Counted from the first letter of the stretch, positions 15,875-25,922 are shown. The stretch is 64,000 bases of DNA from Bernardetia sp. ABR2-2B (GCF_037126435.1 NZ_CP147020.1:953001-1017000), one strand, 5' to 3'. The notes: generated from the letters alone by a model not told the origin. Numbers and translations are program-made.

Positions 15875-16879
15875 TTATTCTTGTAGAGAAGATTTTAAAT
15901 AATTAATTACTTCTACTGGAAAAGGATCTACTCCGTTTTCTTCTGCTAAATAATAGGATACCCAATCTGTAAGATAGATTAAATAAAATATTTGTTCTAA
16001 AAATGAGTTTCCTTTTGCTGAAATATGGGTAATAGAATCTGTATGCTTATTAAAAATAGTTTCACAAATTTCCATTCTTCTGCTTACTCTTTCGTGGTCG
16101 TAGTCTGAATGGAAAAGTAGAATATGTGTCTTTGATAAGATTTCTTTTGGCATGTGCCAACCTACTAGTTCATTATGATTCATTTCTGGAAAAACAGCCA
16201 CATGACAAAGTTGCTTTGCATTTTCGTTAATTTGTTGTTGAAAACGAATAAGCATAGGTTCTAAAATTGCATCTGCATATAAAATTGGAAACTTATCCTT
16301 CAAAGAGACTGCTAATTGTTTTGCTTCTGTTTTTATTTCTTCATTATTAGTATTCAAACTAGCAACAGTTTCTTGTATTTCTTTTTCAAAATCTATTTCT
16401 ACCAGTCCATAATGATTTAAAAGCAATAATAAAGAGGTGGCAGAGTATGCCAAGTGAGCTCTTGGACAAGCAGCTAATGCCTTCAAAGGAACTAAATCAA
16501 ACCCCTTTTGATTTGCAATTTTTTCTACTTTTCCACCTGAAGTAATACAAGCTATATATGCTCCTTTTCTCTGTGCTTCTTCTAAAGAAGCTAAGGTTTC
16601 TTCTGTATTTCCAGAAAATGATGAAGCAATAAAAAGTGTATTTTCGTTGATATAACTTGGTAAATTATATGTTTTACAAACTTGGTAAGGTATGTTTAAT
16701 AAACTACGAGTAAGTGTTTGTACTAAATTCCCTCCGATTCCAGAACCTCCCAAGCCTACGACTACTATATTAGTTATTTTTCTATCTGTCTTATCAAACG
16801 AAGAAAGTGAAAGTTTTTGAAAATCTGAATAAGCATCTTCTAACTGTTGAGGAAAGCTAGAAATTAATTCGTTCATCAT
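15875..16879 (-). CDS. Bifunctional phosphoglucose/phosphomannose isomerase (SIS domains)
   Basis: 334 residues with two SIS domains. GLGGSGIGGN (about 42-51) and SSFSGNTEETL (about 87-97) bind the sugar phosphate; PEMNHNELVGWH (about 234-245) is the PGI/PMI signature with catalytic Glu/His candidates. It interconverts fructose-6-P with glucose-6-P and mannose-6-P in the cytosol and so feeds sugar nucleotides, fitting the glycan island directly upstream. Two ATGs in a row (16879, 16876). 174 bases separate it from the GT9 gene, so a separate promoter is possible. Confidence 0.87.
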   Translation of the reverse strand: MMNELISSFPQQLEDAYSDFQKLSLSSFDKTDRKITNIVVVGLGGSGIGGNLVQTLTRSLLNIPYQVCKTYNLPSYINENTLFIASSFSGNTEETLASLEEAQRKGAYIACITSGGKVEKIANQKGFDLVPLKALAACPRAHLAYSATSLLLLLNHYGLVEIDFEKEIQETVASLNTNNEEIKTEAKQLAVSLKDKFPILYADAILEPMLIRFQQQINENAKQLCHVAVFPEMNHNELVGWHMPKEILSKTHILLFHSDYDHERVSRRMEICETIFNKHTDSITHISAKGNSFLEQIFYLIYLTDWVSYYLAEENGVDPFPVEVINYLKSSLQE

Positions 16880-17053
16880 AATTTTATTTTATTATCTATT
16901 TTAATCTATTTTAGCTATTTTAAATTTTCTTAGAAGCTTTTACTTTTTGCTGTTACTAACTCAATTTGCTTTGAATCGGAGCAAAAACAAAAATGTAAAA
17001 ATAAGTAATTTTAAATTACAAAATTGTCTTTTTATTAAAAAAATCAATAACTT

Positions 17054-18118
17054 TTATGGAATCCAAAAATCGAATATTATATCATTCATACACTTAAAAT
17101 GACCTTTAGGACAGGCATTAAAGCCAATTTTTGAACAAGGGCGACAATCAATTTTGTTATTTTCAAAAATTACAAATTGTGTTTTGTAAGGATACATACC
17201 CAAAGAAGGTGTAGTATTTCCCCAAATAGAGTATATTTTTTTCTTAAAAGCTGCTGCAATATGCATTAACCCAGTATCGTGCGAAAAAACTACTGTTGAT
17301 TGTTTGAGTAAAGAGGCTGACTGCCCTAGAGTAAGTTTGCCACAGGCATCAAAAATACGTGTTTTTTTTCCTAGCTTTTCAATGGCTTCTTGTGATTCGA
17401 AGGTATCTCTATTTTTTTCAAAAAAGTCAAAAATAGCTTGTCCATTTTCGGCATCTTCTTTTCCTCCTAATAAAATAATAGGTTTGTTTATTTTATCACA
17501 AAGCTCAATCATCCTCTTTAAAGGTAGTTTTTTGGTGTTATGCGCTCCTCCAATAGCAAAGGCAATATATCCTTTTTGATGTGATTTTGGTAACCAGTTT
17601 AATTCAAAATGGTCTTCCTCGCCTAAAAAATAATCTAATCCTACGGCTTCTTTATTTCTATCATTTTGTTTCTCGTCTTCTTCTAACGTAATACCTAAAG
17701 GTTTGATTGTATTCATATATCTTTCTACAATATGAATATTAGGCATTTTATTTTTTTTGAGATTGACGTATATCCACTTTTCAACATTGAGCTTTTTGAA
17801 AGTATAGGATTTAGCACTTAACCTAAGCTTTATAATACTAGTTCTTAGGTTTTTGTGTAAATCAACAATTATATCAAAATTTTCTTTTTTCAAACTAGAA
17901 ATAAAATCAGAAATCGTTTGTTCTTTTTGAAGTAAATGAATTTTATCTAAATAAGGATTATTCTTCAAAACCATTCCAAAACTAGCTTTTGTAGCATAGT
18001 GCAGTTCTAACTCCTCATTATGAAGAGAAGAAAACTGCATTTTTAAGCAGCGAATAACAGGTGTAGTTAAGACAATATCTCCAATAGAAGAAAAACGAAG
18101 AATAAGGATTTTTTTCAA
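17054..18118 (-). CDS. Glycosyltransferase family 9 (heptosyltransferase-like)
   Basis: 354 residues, GT-B fold. N-terminal RFSSIGDIVLTTPVIRCLK (8-26) is the family signature; the donor site is SHDTGLMHIAAA (about 280-291) followed by IWGNTTPSLGMYPY. WaaC/WaaF-type enzymes add heptose to lipid A-Kdo in the LPS core; here the sugar is not determined. A Cys cluster near the C-terminus (CRPCSKIGFNACPKGHFKCM) is common in Bacteroidota members and might bind metal. 84 bases from the aminotransferase upstream, so it may be the last cistron of the glycan operon. Confidence 0.85.
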   Translation of the reverse strand: MKKILILRFSSIGDIVLTTPVIRCLKMQFSSLHNEELELHYATKASFGMVLKNNPYLDKIHLLQKEQTISDFISSLKKENFDIIVDLHKNLRTSIIKLRLSAKSYTFKKLNVEKWIYVNLKKNKMPNIHIVERYMNTIKPLGITLEEDEKQNDRNKEAVGLDYFLGEEDHFELNWLPKSHQKGYIAFAIGGAHNTKKLPLKRMIELCDKINKPIILLGGKEDAENGQAIFDFFEKNRDTFESQEAIEKLGKKTRIFDACGKLTLGQSASLLKQSTVVFSHDTGLMHIAAAFKKKIYSIWGNTTPSLGMYPYKTQFVIFENNKIDCRPCSKIGFNACPKGHFKCMNDIIFDFWIP

Positions 18119-18202
18119 TGGCTTAGTTTTTTAAATACATTTTAACACTAAGATACTAAGAAACACAAGAAATAAAGTTTGAAGGAATTATTTTTTATTT
18201 GT

Positions 18203-19300
18203 TTAGAATTTATTCATCACCTCAACAACTCTCAAAACGTCTTTTTCTGTATGAAAATAGGAAATAGGAAGACTAAGGATAGTTTGATGAATTTTTTTGG
18301 CGATTGGAAAATGAGTTTTATCTAAAATTCCTTTTAGTGCTTTTTGTTCGGCAGGTGGAACTGGGTAATGAATTTCTGTTTGAATTTCATTTTTTAATAA
18401 AAATTCTTTCAATTCATTTCTTTTTTCATGACGGACAGCAAAGATATGATAAACATCGTAATAATTCTGTTCTACAACTGGAAGAATAAAATCAGATTTT
18501 AGATTTTCTAAATAAATTTTGGCTAGTTTTCGTTTATGATTATTTATCTCATCTAATTTGTCAAGTTTGATGCGTAAAAAAGCTGCTTGAAGTTCATCTA
18601 AACGAGAATTAAAGCCAATTTTTTCATTATAATACTTTTGCTTTGAGCCATAATTTCGAAGAGAACGAATACTTTTATCAAGATCTGAATCATTTGTAGC
18701 AATTCCACCACCATCTCCTAAAGCTCCCAAATTTTTGGTTGGATAAAAACTAAATCCATTTGCAATTCCAAAGCTTCCTGCCTTTTGATCGTTAAAAGTT
18801 GCACCGTGTGCTTGTGCTGCATCTTCTACAATCAATAAGTTATGTTTCTTGGCAATTTCCTCAATTTTATCCATCTGACAAACTTTTCCGTACAGATGCG
18901 TTACCATTATCACTTTGGTTTTCGGAGTTATTGCTTTTTCAATTTCTACTGGGTCAATATTATAGGTTTCGATAATTGGTTCTACCAAAATAGGTTTGAA
19001 GCCATTTTGAAGAATCGCTAAAATAGTGGCGATATAAGTGTTAGAAGGAACAATTATTTCTGTTTTTTCATGAAAAAAATACTTTTCTGAAAGTGCTTTT
19101 AAGATAATTGTAAGTGCATCTAATCCATTTCCTACTCCAATACAATAATTAGTTTGACAGTAAGTAGCAAACTCTTTTTCAAACTCGGCTACTTCATTAC
19201 CTAAAATAAAATATCCTTTTTCTAAAAGTTGATTAAATTTCTTTTGATATTCTTTGAAAAAAGATTGGTTGGATTGGTTTAGGTTTTCGTAGGGAAGCAT
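18203..19300 (-). CDS. DegT/DnrJ/EryC1/StrS sugar aminotransferase (FdtB/QdtB-like)
   Basis: 365 residues, PLP enzyme. It forms an internal aldimine with Lys in [15 protein letters not shown] (about residues 189-203); [10 protein letters not shown] (about 163-172) carries the PLP-binding Asp; [13 protein letters not shown] is the family's later block. The overall pattern ([12 protein letters not shown]..., [26 protein letters not shown]) resembles aminotransferases that make dTDP-3-amino-3,6-dideoxyhexoses (FdtB, QdtB); that subtype is inference and the partner ketoisomerase is not in the window. Six bases separate it from the GT2 gene. It supplies an amino sugar for the surface glycan. Confidence 0.85.
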   Translation of the reverse strand: MLPYENLNQSNQSFFKEYQKKFNQLLEKGYFILGNEVAEFEKEFATYCQTNYCIGVGNGLDALTIILKALSEKYFFHEKTEIIVPSNTYIATILAILQNGFKPILVEPIIETYNIDPVEIEKAITPKTKVIMVTHLYGKVCQMDKIEEIAKKHNLLIVEDAAQAHGATFNDQKAGSFGIANGFSFYPTKNLGALGDGGGIATNDSDLDKSIRSLRNYGSKQKYYNEKIGFNSRLDELQAAFLRIKLDKLDEINNHKRKLAKIYLENLKSDFILPVVEQNYYDVYHIFAVRHEKRNELKEFLLKNEIQTEIHYPVPPAEQKALKGILDKTHFPIAKKIHQTILSLPISYFHTEKDVLRVVEVMNKF

Positions 19301-19306
19301 ACCAAA

Positions 19307-20365
19307 TTATGTTTGTGGATAATCTTTTGGATTATAGTCTATTTTACCAAGTAAAATAGGAAATCTCTGTTGTAATTCTTTAGGTAAAACTTTCTTAAAG
19401 GTAAATTTTCGCAAAATATCTCTCATCAAAGCAGTCATTTTACCAAAATGTACCCAATATTTCAATGTATAATAAAGTTGTATTCTTTTGTATGTAAAAT
19501 CTGAAGTCAGATTATACTTTTTGATTATAGTGAGCGTTTTTTTGGCTTCTGAACGATTTTCTATGACATCCCAAAGATATTCTGCTTGTACGAAAAAACG
19601 TTTTAGAAAAATACTCTGATATTTTTCGTGTTGTTTAGTTTTAAGTAAAGTATTCCAAAAACCCTCTAATACTTTTGTATGAATGTTTAAGTGCTTCATA
19701 CTTTTCAATTTTATACTAATTCGGTCTTTCTCTGTATGAGTAAAAATAATTATGTCTGGAGGCAAATGATAGAATACCTCAAAATTTGGGTTGTCTAATA
19801 AAATCCTAATATGTAATTCATAATCTTGCCAAGAAGGTAAACTCTCGTCGAAAGAATATTTTGTAATAAATTCTCTTTCATACATAGGGTTACATATACA
19901 CCACAGAGCATCATGTTTTAAAAAACGAGTAAGTGTTTCTTCTTCTGTAACTACGTTCCACAGCTTCATAGAAGTAGTATCTGACTCATCTTTGAGTAAG
20001 TTTTGAAACACCCAAAAATCCATATTTGGACTCTTAATAGCTGCATCAACACGCTGTTTCAAACAATGAGGCAATAAACAATCATCTGAGTCTAAGAACA
20101 TCAAATATTTTCCTTTAGCCTTCCCTACTCCTATATTTCTGCAAGTAGAAGCTCCTTTAGGCAATCTTTTTCTTTGATAAATTTTTATTCTTTCGTCATT
20201 TTGTTGATATTCTTTAACCACTTGCACAGAATTATCTGTTGAGCCATCATCAACAATAATCCATTCCCAGTTTTGATATTCTTGTTCTAAGACAGATTTA
20301 GCTGTTGCCTTGATAAGTTCTTGGCGATTAAATAACGGAGTTATAATAGATACTAGAGGATTCAT
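19307..20365 (-). CDS. Glycosyltransferase family 2, paralogue A
   Basis: 352 residues, GT-A fold. N-terminal SIITPLFNRQELI (about 6-18), WIIVDDGSTDNS (about 35-46) and the metal-binding FLDSDD (about 92-97). The region about 60-84 holds LPKGASTCRNIGVGKAKGKY. The second half is helical and not conserved with other GT2s. It transfers a sugar from a nucleotide donor at the cytoplasmic face. Very similar in its first 120 residues to the GT2 at 23257-24333, suggesting duplication within the island. It overlaps the methyltransferase gene by one base. Confidence 0.88.
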   Translation of the reverse strand: MNPLVSIITPLFNRQELIKATAKSVLEQEYQNWEWIIVDDGSTDNSVQVVKEYQQNDERIKIYQRKRLPKGASTCRNIGVGKAKGKYLMFLDSDDCLLPHCLKQRVDAAIKSPNMDFWVFQNLLKDESDTTSMKLWNVVTEEETLTRFLKHDALWCICNPMYEREFITKYSFDESLPSWQDYELHIRILLDNPNFEVFYHLPPDIIIFTHTEKDRISIKLKSMKHLNIHTKVLEGFWNTLLKTKQHEKYQSIFLKRFFVQAEYLWDVIENRSEAKKTLTIIKKYNLTSDFTYKRIQLYYTLKYWVHFGKMTALMRDILRKFTFKKVLPKELQQRFPILLGKIDYNPKDYPQT

Positions 20366-21183
20366 TAGTTAGATTTTACACAAAAATATATTTTTTCATT
20401 TGCAAGTCTATATTTTTCTTGTATTTCTCCTGACACTTCTTTTTCTGTATCATAAATAGTAACTTCAAAACCTGCTTCTTCTAATTTTTTTGGATAGTCT
20501 CTTCCATACCAACGTACGTGGTCTTCTTGTCCAAAGTGCTTCTTTCTATCTTCCTCTGATGTAATACTCCAATCTTCATAGGTTGTTTCTCTAGTATAAT
20601 CGATAGGAACTAACAGAATTGCCCATCCATTTGGTTTTAATACTCTCAAAAATTCTTTCATAGCTTTATTATCTTCTGGTACATGTTCTAATACATGACT
20701 ACATATAACAGCATCAATAGAATTATCTTCAAAGTCTTTTAAATCAGTTATATCTAACGAAACAGTTCCTTCTGGATATGCTTTTTCATAGCCTTTCTCA
20801 AACTTATCTCCATAAATATAATTTAGGTTTTGCTGTTGCTTCAGTTTATTAAAAAATATTTCTTCTGGAGCTATATGTAATAATGTAATTTGTTTAGTAA
20901 AAATATTTGTTTTTTCGTTTAAAAAAAACCATAAAGCCCTATTTCTCTCTAATGAACCACACTTAGGGCATCTTACATTTTTTCGTGGTGGTCTTCCATA
21001 ATCTCCAAATTGAATCTCCTTGCTTTCACACAATGGGCAATTATTCATTTGTTGAGTATTTAGCTTTGGATTTCTCCATTGATATATTTTACTTCTTAGA
21101 GTTTGTGGAACAAGTTTTATATAAAGGTTCTGTAACATTTGACTAAATTGTTTGACTATTAAATATAAATTAGTTTTTGACAA
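20365..21183 (-). CDS. Class I SAM methyltransferase with N-terminal zinc ribbon
   Basis: 272 residues. A CPLC...CPKC pair (about 48-51 and 73-76) forms a rubredoxin-like Zn knuckle with RPPRKNVRCPKCGSLERNRA between and after. The Methyltransf_11 core follows: HIAPEE, VSLDITDLKDFEDNSIDAVI, CSHVLEHVPEDNKAM and FLRVLKPNGWAILLVP. Such zinc-ribbon methyltransferases recur in O-antigen and capsule loci and probably methylate a sugar or its lipid-linked form. No signal peptide. It lies 19 bases after the epimerase gene and shares one base with the next cistron, so it is tightly co-transcribed. Confidence 0.85.
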   Translation of the reverse strand: MSKTNLYLIVKQFSQMLQNLYIKLVPQTLRSKIYQWRNPKLNTQQMNNCPLCESKEIQFGDYGRPPRKNVRCPKCGSLERNRALWFFLNEKTNIFTKQITLLHIAPEEIFFNKLKQQQNLNYIYGDKFEKGYEKAYPEGTVSLDITDLKDFEDNSIDAVICSHVLEHVPEDNKAMKEFLRVLKPNGWAILLVPIDYTRETTYEDWSITSEEDRKKHFGQEDHVRWYGRDYPKKLEEAGFEVTIYDTEKEVSGEIQEKYRLANEKIYFCVKSN

Positions 21184-21202
21184 AAGAACTTTACTTATGT
21201 AA

Positions 21203-22072
21203 TTAATATATATCAGTTCTTGGATTCCATGCTATATATTTTTTAAGTTTTGTATTATCTAAACGTATTTCAGAAATATCTTGGTTCTTTCCCTCTTTTT
21301 GTACTAAATTTATTTTTTGACTGTATTTTTCTTCTACAATGCTTATTATTTCTTTTGTACTGTAACTTTTGTTTGTACTTACATTAAAAGTAGTATTACT
21401 AGCTTTGAGATTAACTATTTTAGCTAAGATAGTAGAAAAACAGTCCACATGAATATAATCTTTTTTTGCATTTCCATCTCCCCATAGGTAAAAAGGCGTT
21501 TTTTCTTCTACTGATTTTACTAATGCACTAATAAGACCTTGTTTTTTACCTGTCTTCCAATTAAAATCGTAAATATTAGAAGGGCGAATAATATCATATT
21601 CTAAATTGTATTGCAGGGAATATAAATATAGAGCTTCTTCCATGTATTTTTTGCACAAGCCATAAAAAGAAATAGGTTGTAATATATGTTTTTCTGTAAC
21701 AGGTAAGTGTTGAGGTTTCCCATAGACAGCTCCTCCAGACGAAATATAAATAACTCTACAATTTTCTTTGTCTTTAATAGTGTCAAGTAATAAAAGAAAA
21801 GGATTGAGGTTTTCTTCTACTTCTCTGTAAAGTGTGTCTTGGTCGTGTAATGGATAGCCTACATGAGCAGTATGAATGATGATAGTATTATCTAAATTAA
21901 AGTCTTTCAGAGCAGGAATGTCTTGTAATTTAGCTCTAAGAAAACCTTTTTCGGGCTTTTCTTCCACATGAGGCGACAAAACAGTAACATCAAATAAATC
22001 TTTATTTAATTTTATATATATATTTTGTCCTACAAATCCATAGCCTATAATGAGAACTTTTTTCTTACTCAT
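21203..22072 (-). CDS. NAD-dependent epimerase/dehydratase (extended SDR)
   Basis: 289 residues. The Rossmann motif is IIGYGFVGQNI (about 8-18), with catalytic Ser in YISSGGAVYG and YxxxK in FYGLCKKYMEE (about 139-149). Substrate-side motifs: RPSNIYD and KKDYIHVDC. Resembles UDP-glucose/GlcNAc 4-epimerases and dTDP-sugar reductases; the exact sugar is not determined. It ends abruptly after AWNPRTDIY, where relatives usually carry a further helix of about 15 residues, so the C-terminus is short. The ATG overlaps the upstream GT4 stop by four bases. Confidence 0.83.
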   Translation of the reverse strand: MSKKKVLIIGYGFVGQNIYIKLNKDLFDVTVLSPHVEEKPEKGFLRAKLQDIPALKDFNLDNTIIIHTAHVGYPLHDQDTLYREVEENLNPFLLLLDTIKDKENCRVIYISSGGAVYGKPQHLPVTEKHILQPISFYGLCKKYMEEALYLYSLQYNLEYDIIRPSNIYDFNWKTGKKQGLISALVKSVEEKTPFYLWGDGNAKKDYIHVDCFSTILAKIVNLKASNTTFNVSTNKSYSTKEIISIVEEKYSQKINLVQKEGKNQDISEIRLDNTKLKKYIAWNPRTDIY

Positions 22073-23208
22073 GAGTTTTTCTGTTTGATGGCTTTCTCTA
22101 AAGCAGTCTGTAATATATCTATATGTTTCTCATTAGAGAAATTTTCTTTTATTCTAGTCTTGCCAGCTTCTCCCATTTGCTTTGCTTTGTCTTTGTCTTT
22201 CAAAATTTCTAGGAGGTGTTTTGTCATCTGTTTTACATTATGTTCTTCTGTCAGAAATCCTGTTTGTTCATGGATTACAATTTCAGGAATTCCAGAATGA
22301 TAAGTAGAAACCACAGGTAAACCAGCTGATTGCGCTTCCATAATAGCCACAGGAGTTCCTTCACTATCACCTGACTTAGCTTGTATAGAATGTTGCACAT
22401 ACGCTATTGAATTTTCCATGAGTTTCATGTAGGTACTTCTTTCTACTGCACCATGAAAAATCACTTTGTCTTGTATCTCTAAGTAATTTACTAGATTTTC
22501 ACACGTTTCTTTTAAAAACCCATCTCCTATAATATTCAGCTTAGTATTTGGCATTTTTTTTAAAGCCTCTGCAAAAGCTAAAATAACATAATAAGGAGCT
22601 TTTTTATCTACAAAACGAGTGATAGAAATAAAATTATTTTCTTCAAAAGCGGGTTTAAGTTTAAAAAAATCTTCGTGTGCAGAAGCTGGATTATAAATTA
22701 TTTTGTTCTCATCTGCACCAAATTTTTTGAGTACAGGAATCATACTTTTAGAAACCACTAAAGATGTAGAAGCATATTGAAACATTTTTTTATAATTCTC
22801 TTCATGATATTCTTGTTCTTTATATCTAAAAACATCAAAACCAAAGAAAAATATTACTAAAGGAATATCAAGCTGCCTACAAATAGGATATATTTCTGCA
22901 GCTGTTGTTCCAAATTCAGCCAATACTACTTCTATTTTTTTTTCTTTTAGAGCATTAGCAAAAAAACCTTTTGGATTATATTTCCTTTTTGGAATTCTGT
23001 CATATAAAAATGCAGGTAATAGTCTTTTTATTCTATCAGTAAATGATGGTTTTGTCTCAAAGTTAGTTAAAGCATATTCATCATCTACAAAATTAGGAAT
23101 TGCTCCTCCATAAAAATAAGAAATATTTCCTTTTAAGTTTTCTTTATGATTTTGAATAAATGTTTCACTAATAGCTTTTTTGTTTGGAGATAAGATAGCA
23201 ATATTCAT
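22069..23208 (-). CDS. Glycosyltransferase family 4
   Basis: 379 residues, GT-B fold. The donor-binding domain shows SITRFVDKKAPYYVILAFAE (about 194-213), IIGDGFLKE, VIFHGAVERSTYMKLM and the EX7E element EGTPVAIMEAQSAGLPVVST (about 282-301). Retaining glycosyltransferases of this sort extend lipid-linked oligosaccharides at the inner membrane. The N-terminal acceptor domain MNIAILSPNKKAISETFIQN is of the colanic-acid WcaL type. It belongs to the island operon: four-base overlap with the epimerase, 48 bases from the GT2. Confidence 0.9.
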   Translation of the reverse strand: MNIAILSPNKKAISETFIQNHKENLKGNISYFYGGAIPNFVDDEYALTNFETKPSFTDRIKRLLPAFLYDRIPKRKYNPKGFFANALKEKKIEVVLAEFGTTAAEIYPICRQLDIPLVIFFFGFDVFRYKEQEYHEENYKKMFQYASTSLVVSKSMIPVLKKFGADENKIIYNPASAHEDFFKLKPAFEENNFISITRFVDKKAPYYVILAFAEALKKMPNTKLNIIGDGFLKETCENLVNYLEIQDKVIFHGAVERSTYMKLMENSIAYVQHSIQAKSGDSEGTPVAIMEAQSAGLPVVSTYHSGIPEIVIHEQTGFLTEEHNVKQMTKHLLEILKDKDKAKQMGEAGKTRIKENFSNEKHIDILQTALEKAIKQKNS

Positions 23209-23256
23209 TATAAACTATTTTTTTATATTATTTTTAACTACTAAAAAATTATGTTA

Positions 23257-24333
23257 CTACTTCAAACTTGCTATATATTCTTTCTCTAAAACAGTTCCTA
23301 TGGTTGCTGTATTATCTCTAAGTCTATGATAATTCAAATCCACTTTTTGCCAGTTTAAAAACTTACGAACAAACCGTAGAGGTAAAGGCAAAGGAGTATA
23401 ATGCAAAGCATTGTCAATTACAGGCAATATCGCAATTTTTTTGAAAGCCTCTCTTGTAGTATAAAATTCTTCACGCCATAAACTATAGACTAAACGATAA
23501 AAAATATCTGTATTATTTGATTGTAGCATATTTATCATAAAGTTATCAGCAAATATAGAAAAGTCTTGTTTAACTTCTTTACTATCTTTATTATTTTCTT
23601 TTATATACTTCCAAATATCTTGTAACAAGTCTCTTTTAGCATATAACACTTTCAAACTAAAATTACTTTGGCTAGATATTCGATCTTCCAAAACATCATC
23701 TCTTAACAAAACATCAGGTTTGGTATATACAAAACGATAATTATGTCTTAGACTTAATATATGAATATGTAAATCAATATCTTGGTAAATAGGAAGCTTT
23801 TCGTTCCATTTTGGAATAATTTCTCTTAAAAATAAGGATGATGAAGTTTGCCAAGGGTAATCTTTTTGCAAAAATCTATTTATATCGTTTTCTTGTCTTG
23901 GTAAGTTAAATATATATCTTTCTTGTGCTGTTTTAGATTTTTTATTAAAAGTAGATATCGGAAATACTAAAAAACTATATTTATCGTGTTCTGTTTGCAT
24001 GTATTCTACTCTTTGCTCTAAACAAAAATCAACTAATAAATCATCTGAGTCTAAAAACATAACATACTTTCCTTTTGCTGTTTCTAATCCAATATTTCTA
24101 CAAGTAGTTGCTCCTTTTGGCATTCTATTTCTTTCTATTATTTTTATCCTATTATCTTTTTGAGCAAAGCTTTTTATTACTTTCCATGAATTATCTTTGG
24201 AACCATCATCAACAATAATCCACTCCCAATTTTTATATGTTTGAGAAATTACTGATTGATGTGTTTCTTTAATCAATTCTTGACGATTAAAAAGAGGAGT
24301 TATGATACTAACTTTAGGTTGTAGTTTGTGCAT
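23257..24333 (-). CDS. Glycosyltransferase family 2, paralogue B
   Basis: 358 residues. GT-A motifs are VSIITPLFNRQELIKE (about 7-22), WIIVDDGSKDNSWK (about 38-51), MPKGATTCRNIGLETAKGKY and FLDSDDLL (about 96-103). Shares with the 19307-20365 protein not only catalytic blocks but the stretch from TPLFNRQELIK through CRNIG, so the two are close paralogues. The C-terminal half (about 140-358) is divergent and likely sets the acceptor. It lies 50 bases after the bifunctional GT2-methyltransferase. Confidence 0.88.
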   Translation of the reverse strand: MHKLQPKVSIITPLFNRQELIKETHQSVISQTYKNWEWIIVDDGSKDNSWKVIKSFAQKDNRIKIIERNRMPKGATTCRNIGLETAKGKYVMFLDSDDLLVDFCLEQRVEYMQTEHDKYSFLVFPISTFNKKSKTAQERYIFNLPRQENDINRFLQKDYPWQTSSSLFLREIIPKWNEKLPIYQDIDLHIHILSLRHNYRFVYTKPDVLLRDDVLEDRISSQSNFSLKVLYAKRDLLQDIWKYIKENNKDSKEVKQDFSIFADNFMINMLQSNNTDIFYRLVYSLWREEFYTTREAFKKIAILPVIDNALHYTPLPLPLRFVRKFLNWQKVDLNYHRLRDNTATIGTVLEKEYIASLK

Positions 24334-24383
24334 TTATAAAATGATAGTTAATAGAAAAACAGTTTACAATACAGAACAACATG

Positions 24384-25922
24384 TTATTTCACAGCTATTC
24401 CATACAACCCTGTCATCATTGTTCCTTCACCAAAATTTTCAGGTCTTATATCTCTTTTTATGAGTTGTTTGATAAGTGGCTTTAAGAGTTTAGAAAATAT
24501 TTTTTTCTTTTTTTGACTTAAGTGACTTCTTCTGACCCAAAGACCTAACATTTGTGCCAAACTAGCATGCCAACCTCCTAATGCTTTTATTTCTACATGA
24601 CTAAAACCTGAATTTTTGAGGTGTCTTTCCAAAGCCCAAGGTGTATAACGATATTCATCATGAGGTGCTTCATGGAGTGTCCATAAAAAAGGCACAGTAA
24701 AAAAGAAAATACCATGAGGTTTTAATACTCTGTACACTTCTTTTAACACAACTTCTGGTTCTGGGCAATGCTCTAATACTTCTGTTGCCATAGACGACTC
24801 AAAACTAGCATCTTCAAAAGGCATAGTAATTCCGTTCCAAGTAAAATCTGCTTTTATATCAGCATCATATTGAAGGGCACTTTCTATGTCCAAACCAATA
24901 TAGTCGTTTATAGATGAATTATTGATAATATGTTGTTTGTAAGGCATTTTTCCACATCCTACATCTAAAAACCTAGCACTAAATTCAGTTGCTGATGTAG
25001 TCAGTGCTTCTAATATGGATTTTCTGACATAATACCTATCTAAATTTTCTTCTGTAAAAGGAGGATTGAGAAATGGATCAGATTTTTGGTTTGGAGAATT
25101 CATAACGATATTAAGTGGTTTTAGATATGGGGTAGTTGCTTTTTTTCTTATTTCTTGTTTTATTTTTTTTACTTTATAATCATATTTATAACCATAAAGT
25201 TTATTTATTTGGTTTAATAAATCTAAACGATATCTCCAGCGATTATCTACATAATTTGTGCTATTAGTAATGCTATTTTGATGTACTCTATATACACTCA
25301 TTGTTTCTGGTATTTTCACTAAATCTCCATACTTAGCTACACAAGAAAAAAGTGGTAAATCTCCTACACTACACTTAGATAACCAATCCAAATGCTGACC
25401 TATATTAGCATTACGAAAAACAAATGAAGAGGTATGAAACATAGATTGAGCTGCAATAGTATCTTCTGCATTTAATATATTAGGACAATCAATCCCATAT
25501 AGCTTACCCTCAGAACTATCCTCTTGGCTAATAGCTTGCGTATAATGAAAACTTCCTGAATATTGGGGATTTGCCTCCAAAATATTTACTTGTTTTTGAA
25601 GTTTATAAGGATCTGTCCAATAGTCGTCGCCTTCACACATAGCAATATATTTAGCCGAACTTTCAAAACAAATCTTATATATATCTAAAGCATTAGCAAT
25701 ATTACCAATATTTTTATCTCTAGTTATTAACTCTACTTTATCAGGATATTCTTTTTGATACCTTAAACATATTTCTTTGGTTTTGTCTGATGAAAAATCT
25801 TCCCCTATAAAAACCTTATAGAGGAAGTCTGCTTTTTGGTTAATGATTCCTTGTAAGGCTTCATCAATAAATGCTTCATGATTATAAGTAACCATCCAAA
25901 TAGCTACCATTAATTCGTTCAT
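24384..25922 (-). CDS. Fusion: GT2 glycosyltransferase plus SAM methyltransferase
   Basis: 512 residues. Residues 1 to about 280 are a GT2 of the capsule type (WMVTYNHEAFIDEALQGI; FIGEDFSSDKT; AMCEGDDYWTDPYKLQKQV). Residues about 310-512 are a Methyltransf_11 domain (ARFLDVGCGKMPYKQ; YIGLDIE; ATEVLEHCPEPEVVLKEVYR; FFFTVPFLWTLHE). One protein could thus add a sugar and methylate it or cap the chain; terminal methylation is a known way to stop O-antigen growth in ABC-exported systems. That role is inference. There is no internal stop or frameshift, so it is a true fusion. Gap of 17 bases to the membrane protein gene. Confidence 0.88.
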   Translation of the reverse strand: MNELMVAIWMVTYNHEAFIDEALQGIINQKADFLYKVFIGEDFSSDKTKEICLRYQKEYPDKVELITRDKNIGNIANALDIYKICFESSAKYIAMCEGDDYWTDPYKLQKQVNILEANPQYSGSFHYTQAISQEDSSEGKLYGIDCPNILNAEDTIAAQSMFHTSSFVFRNANIGQHLDWLSKCSVGDLPLFSCVAKYGDLVKIPETMSVYRVHQNSITNSTNYVDNRWRYRLDLLNQINKLYGYKYDYKVKKIKQEIRKKATTPYLKPLNIVMNSPNQKSDPFLNPPFTEENLDRYYVRKSILEALTTSATEFSARFLDVGCGKMPYKQHIINNSSINDYIGLDIESALQYDADIKADFTWNGITMPFEDASFESSMATEVLEHCPEPEVVLKEVYRVLKPHGIFFFTVPFLWTLHEAPHDEYRYTPWALERHLKNSGFSHVEIKALGGWHASLAQMLGLWVRRSHLSQKKKKIFSKLLKPLIKQLIKRDIRPENFGEGTMMTGLYGIAVK

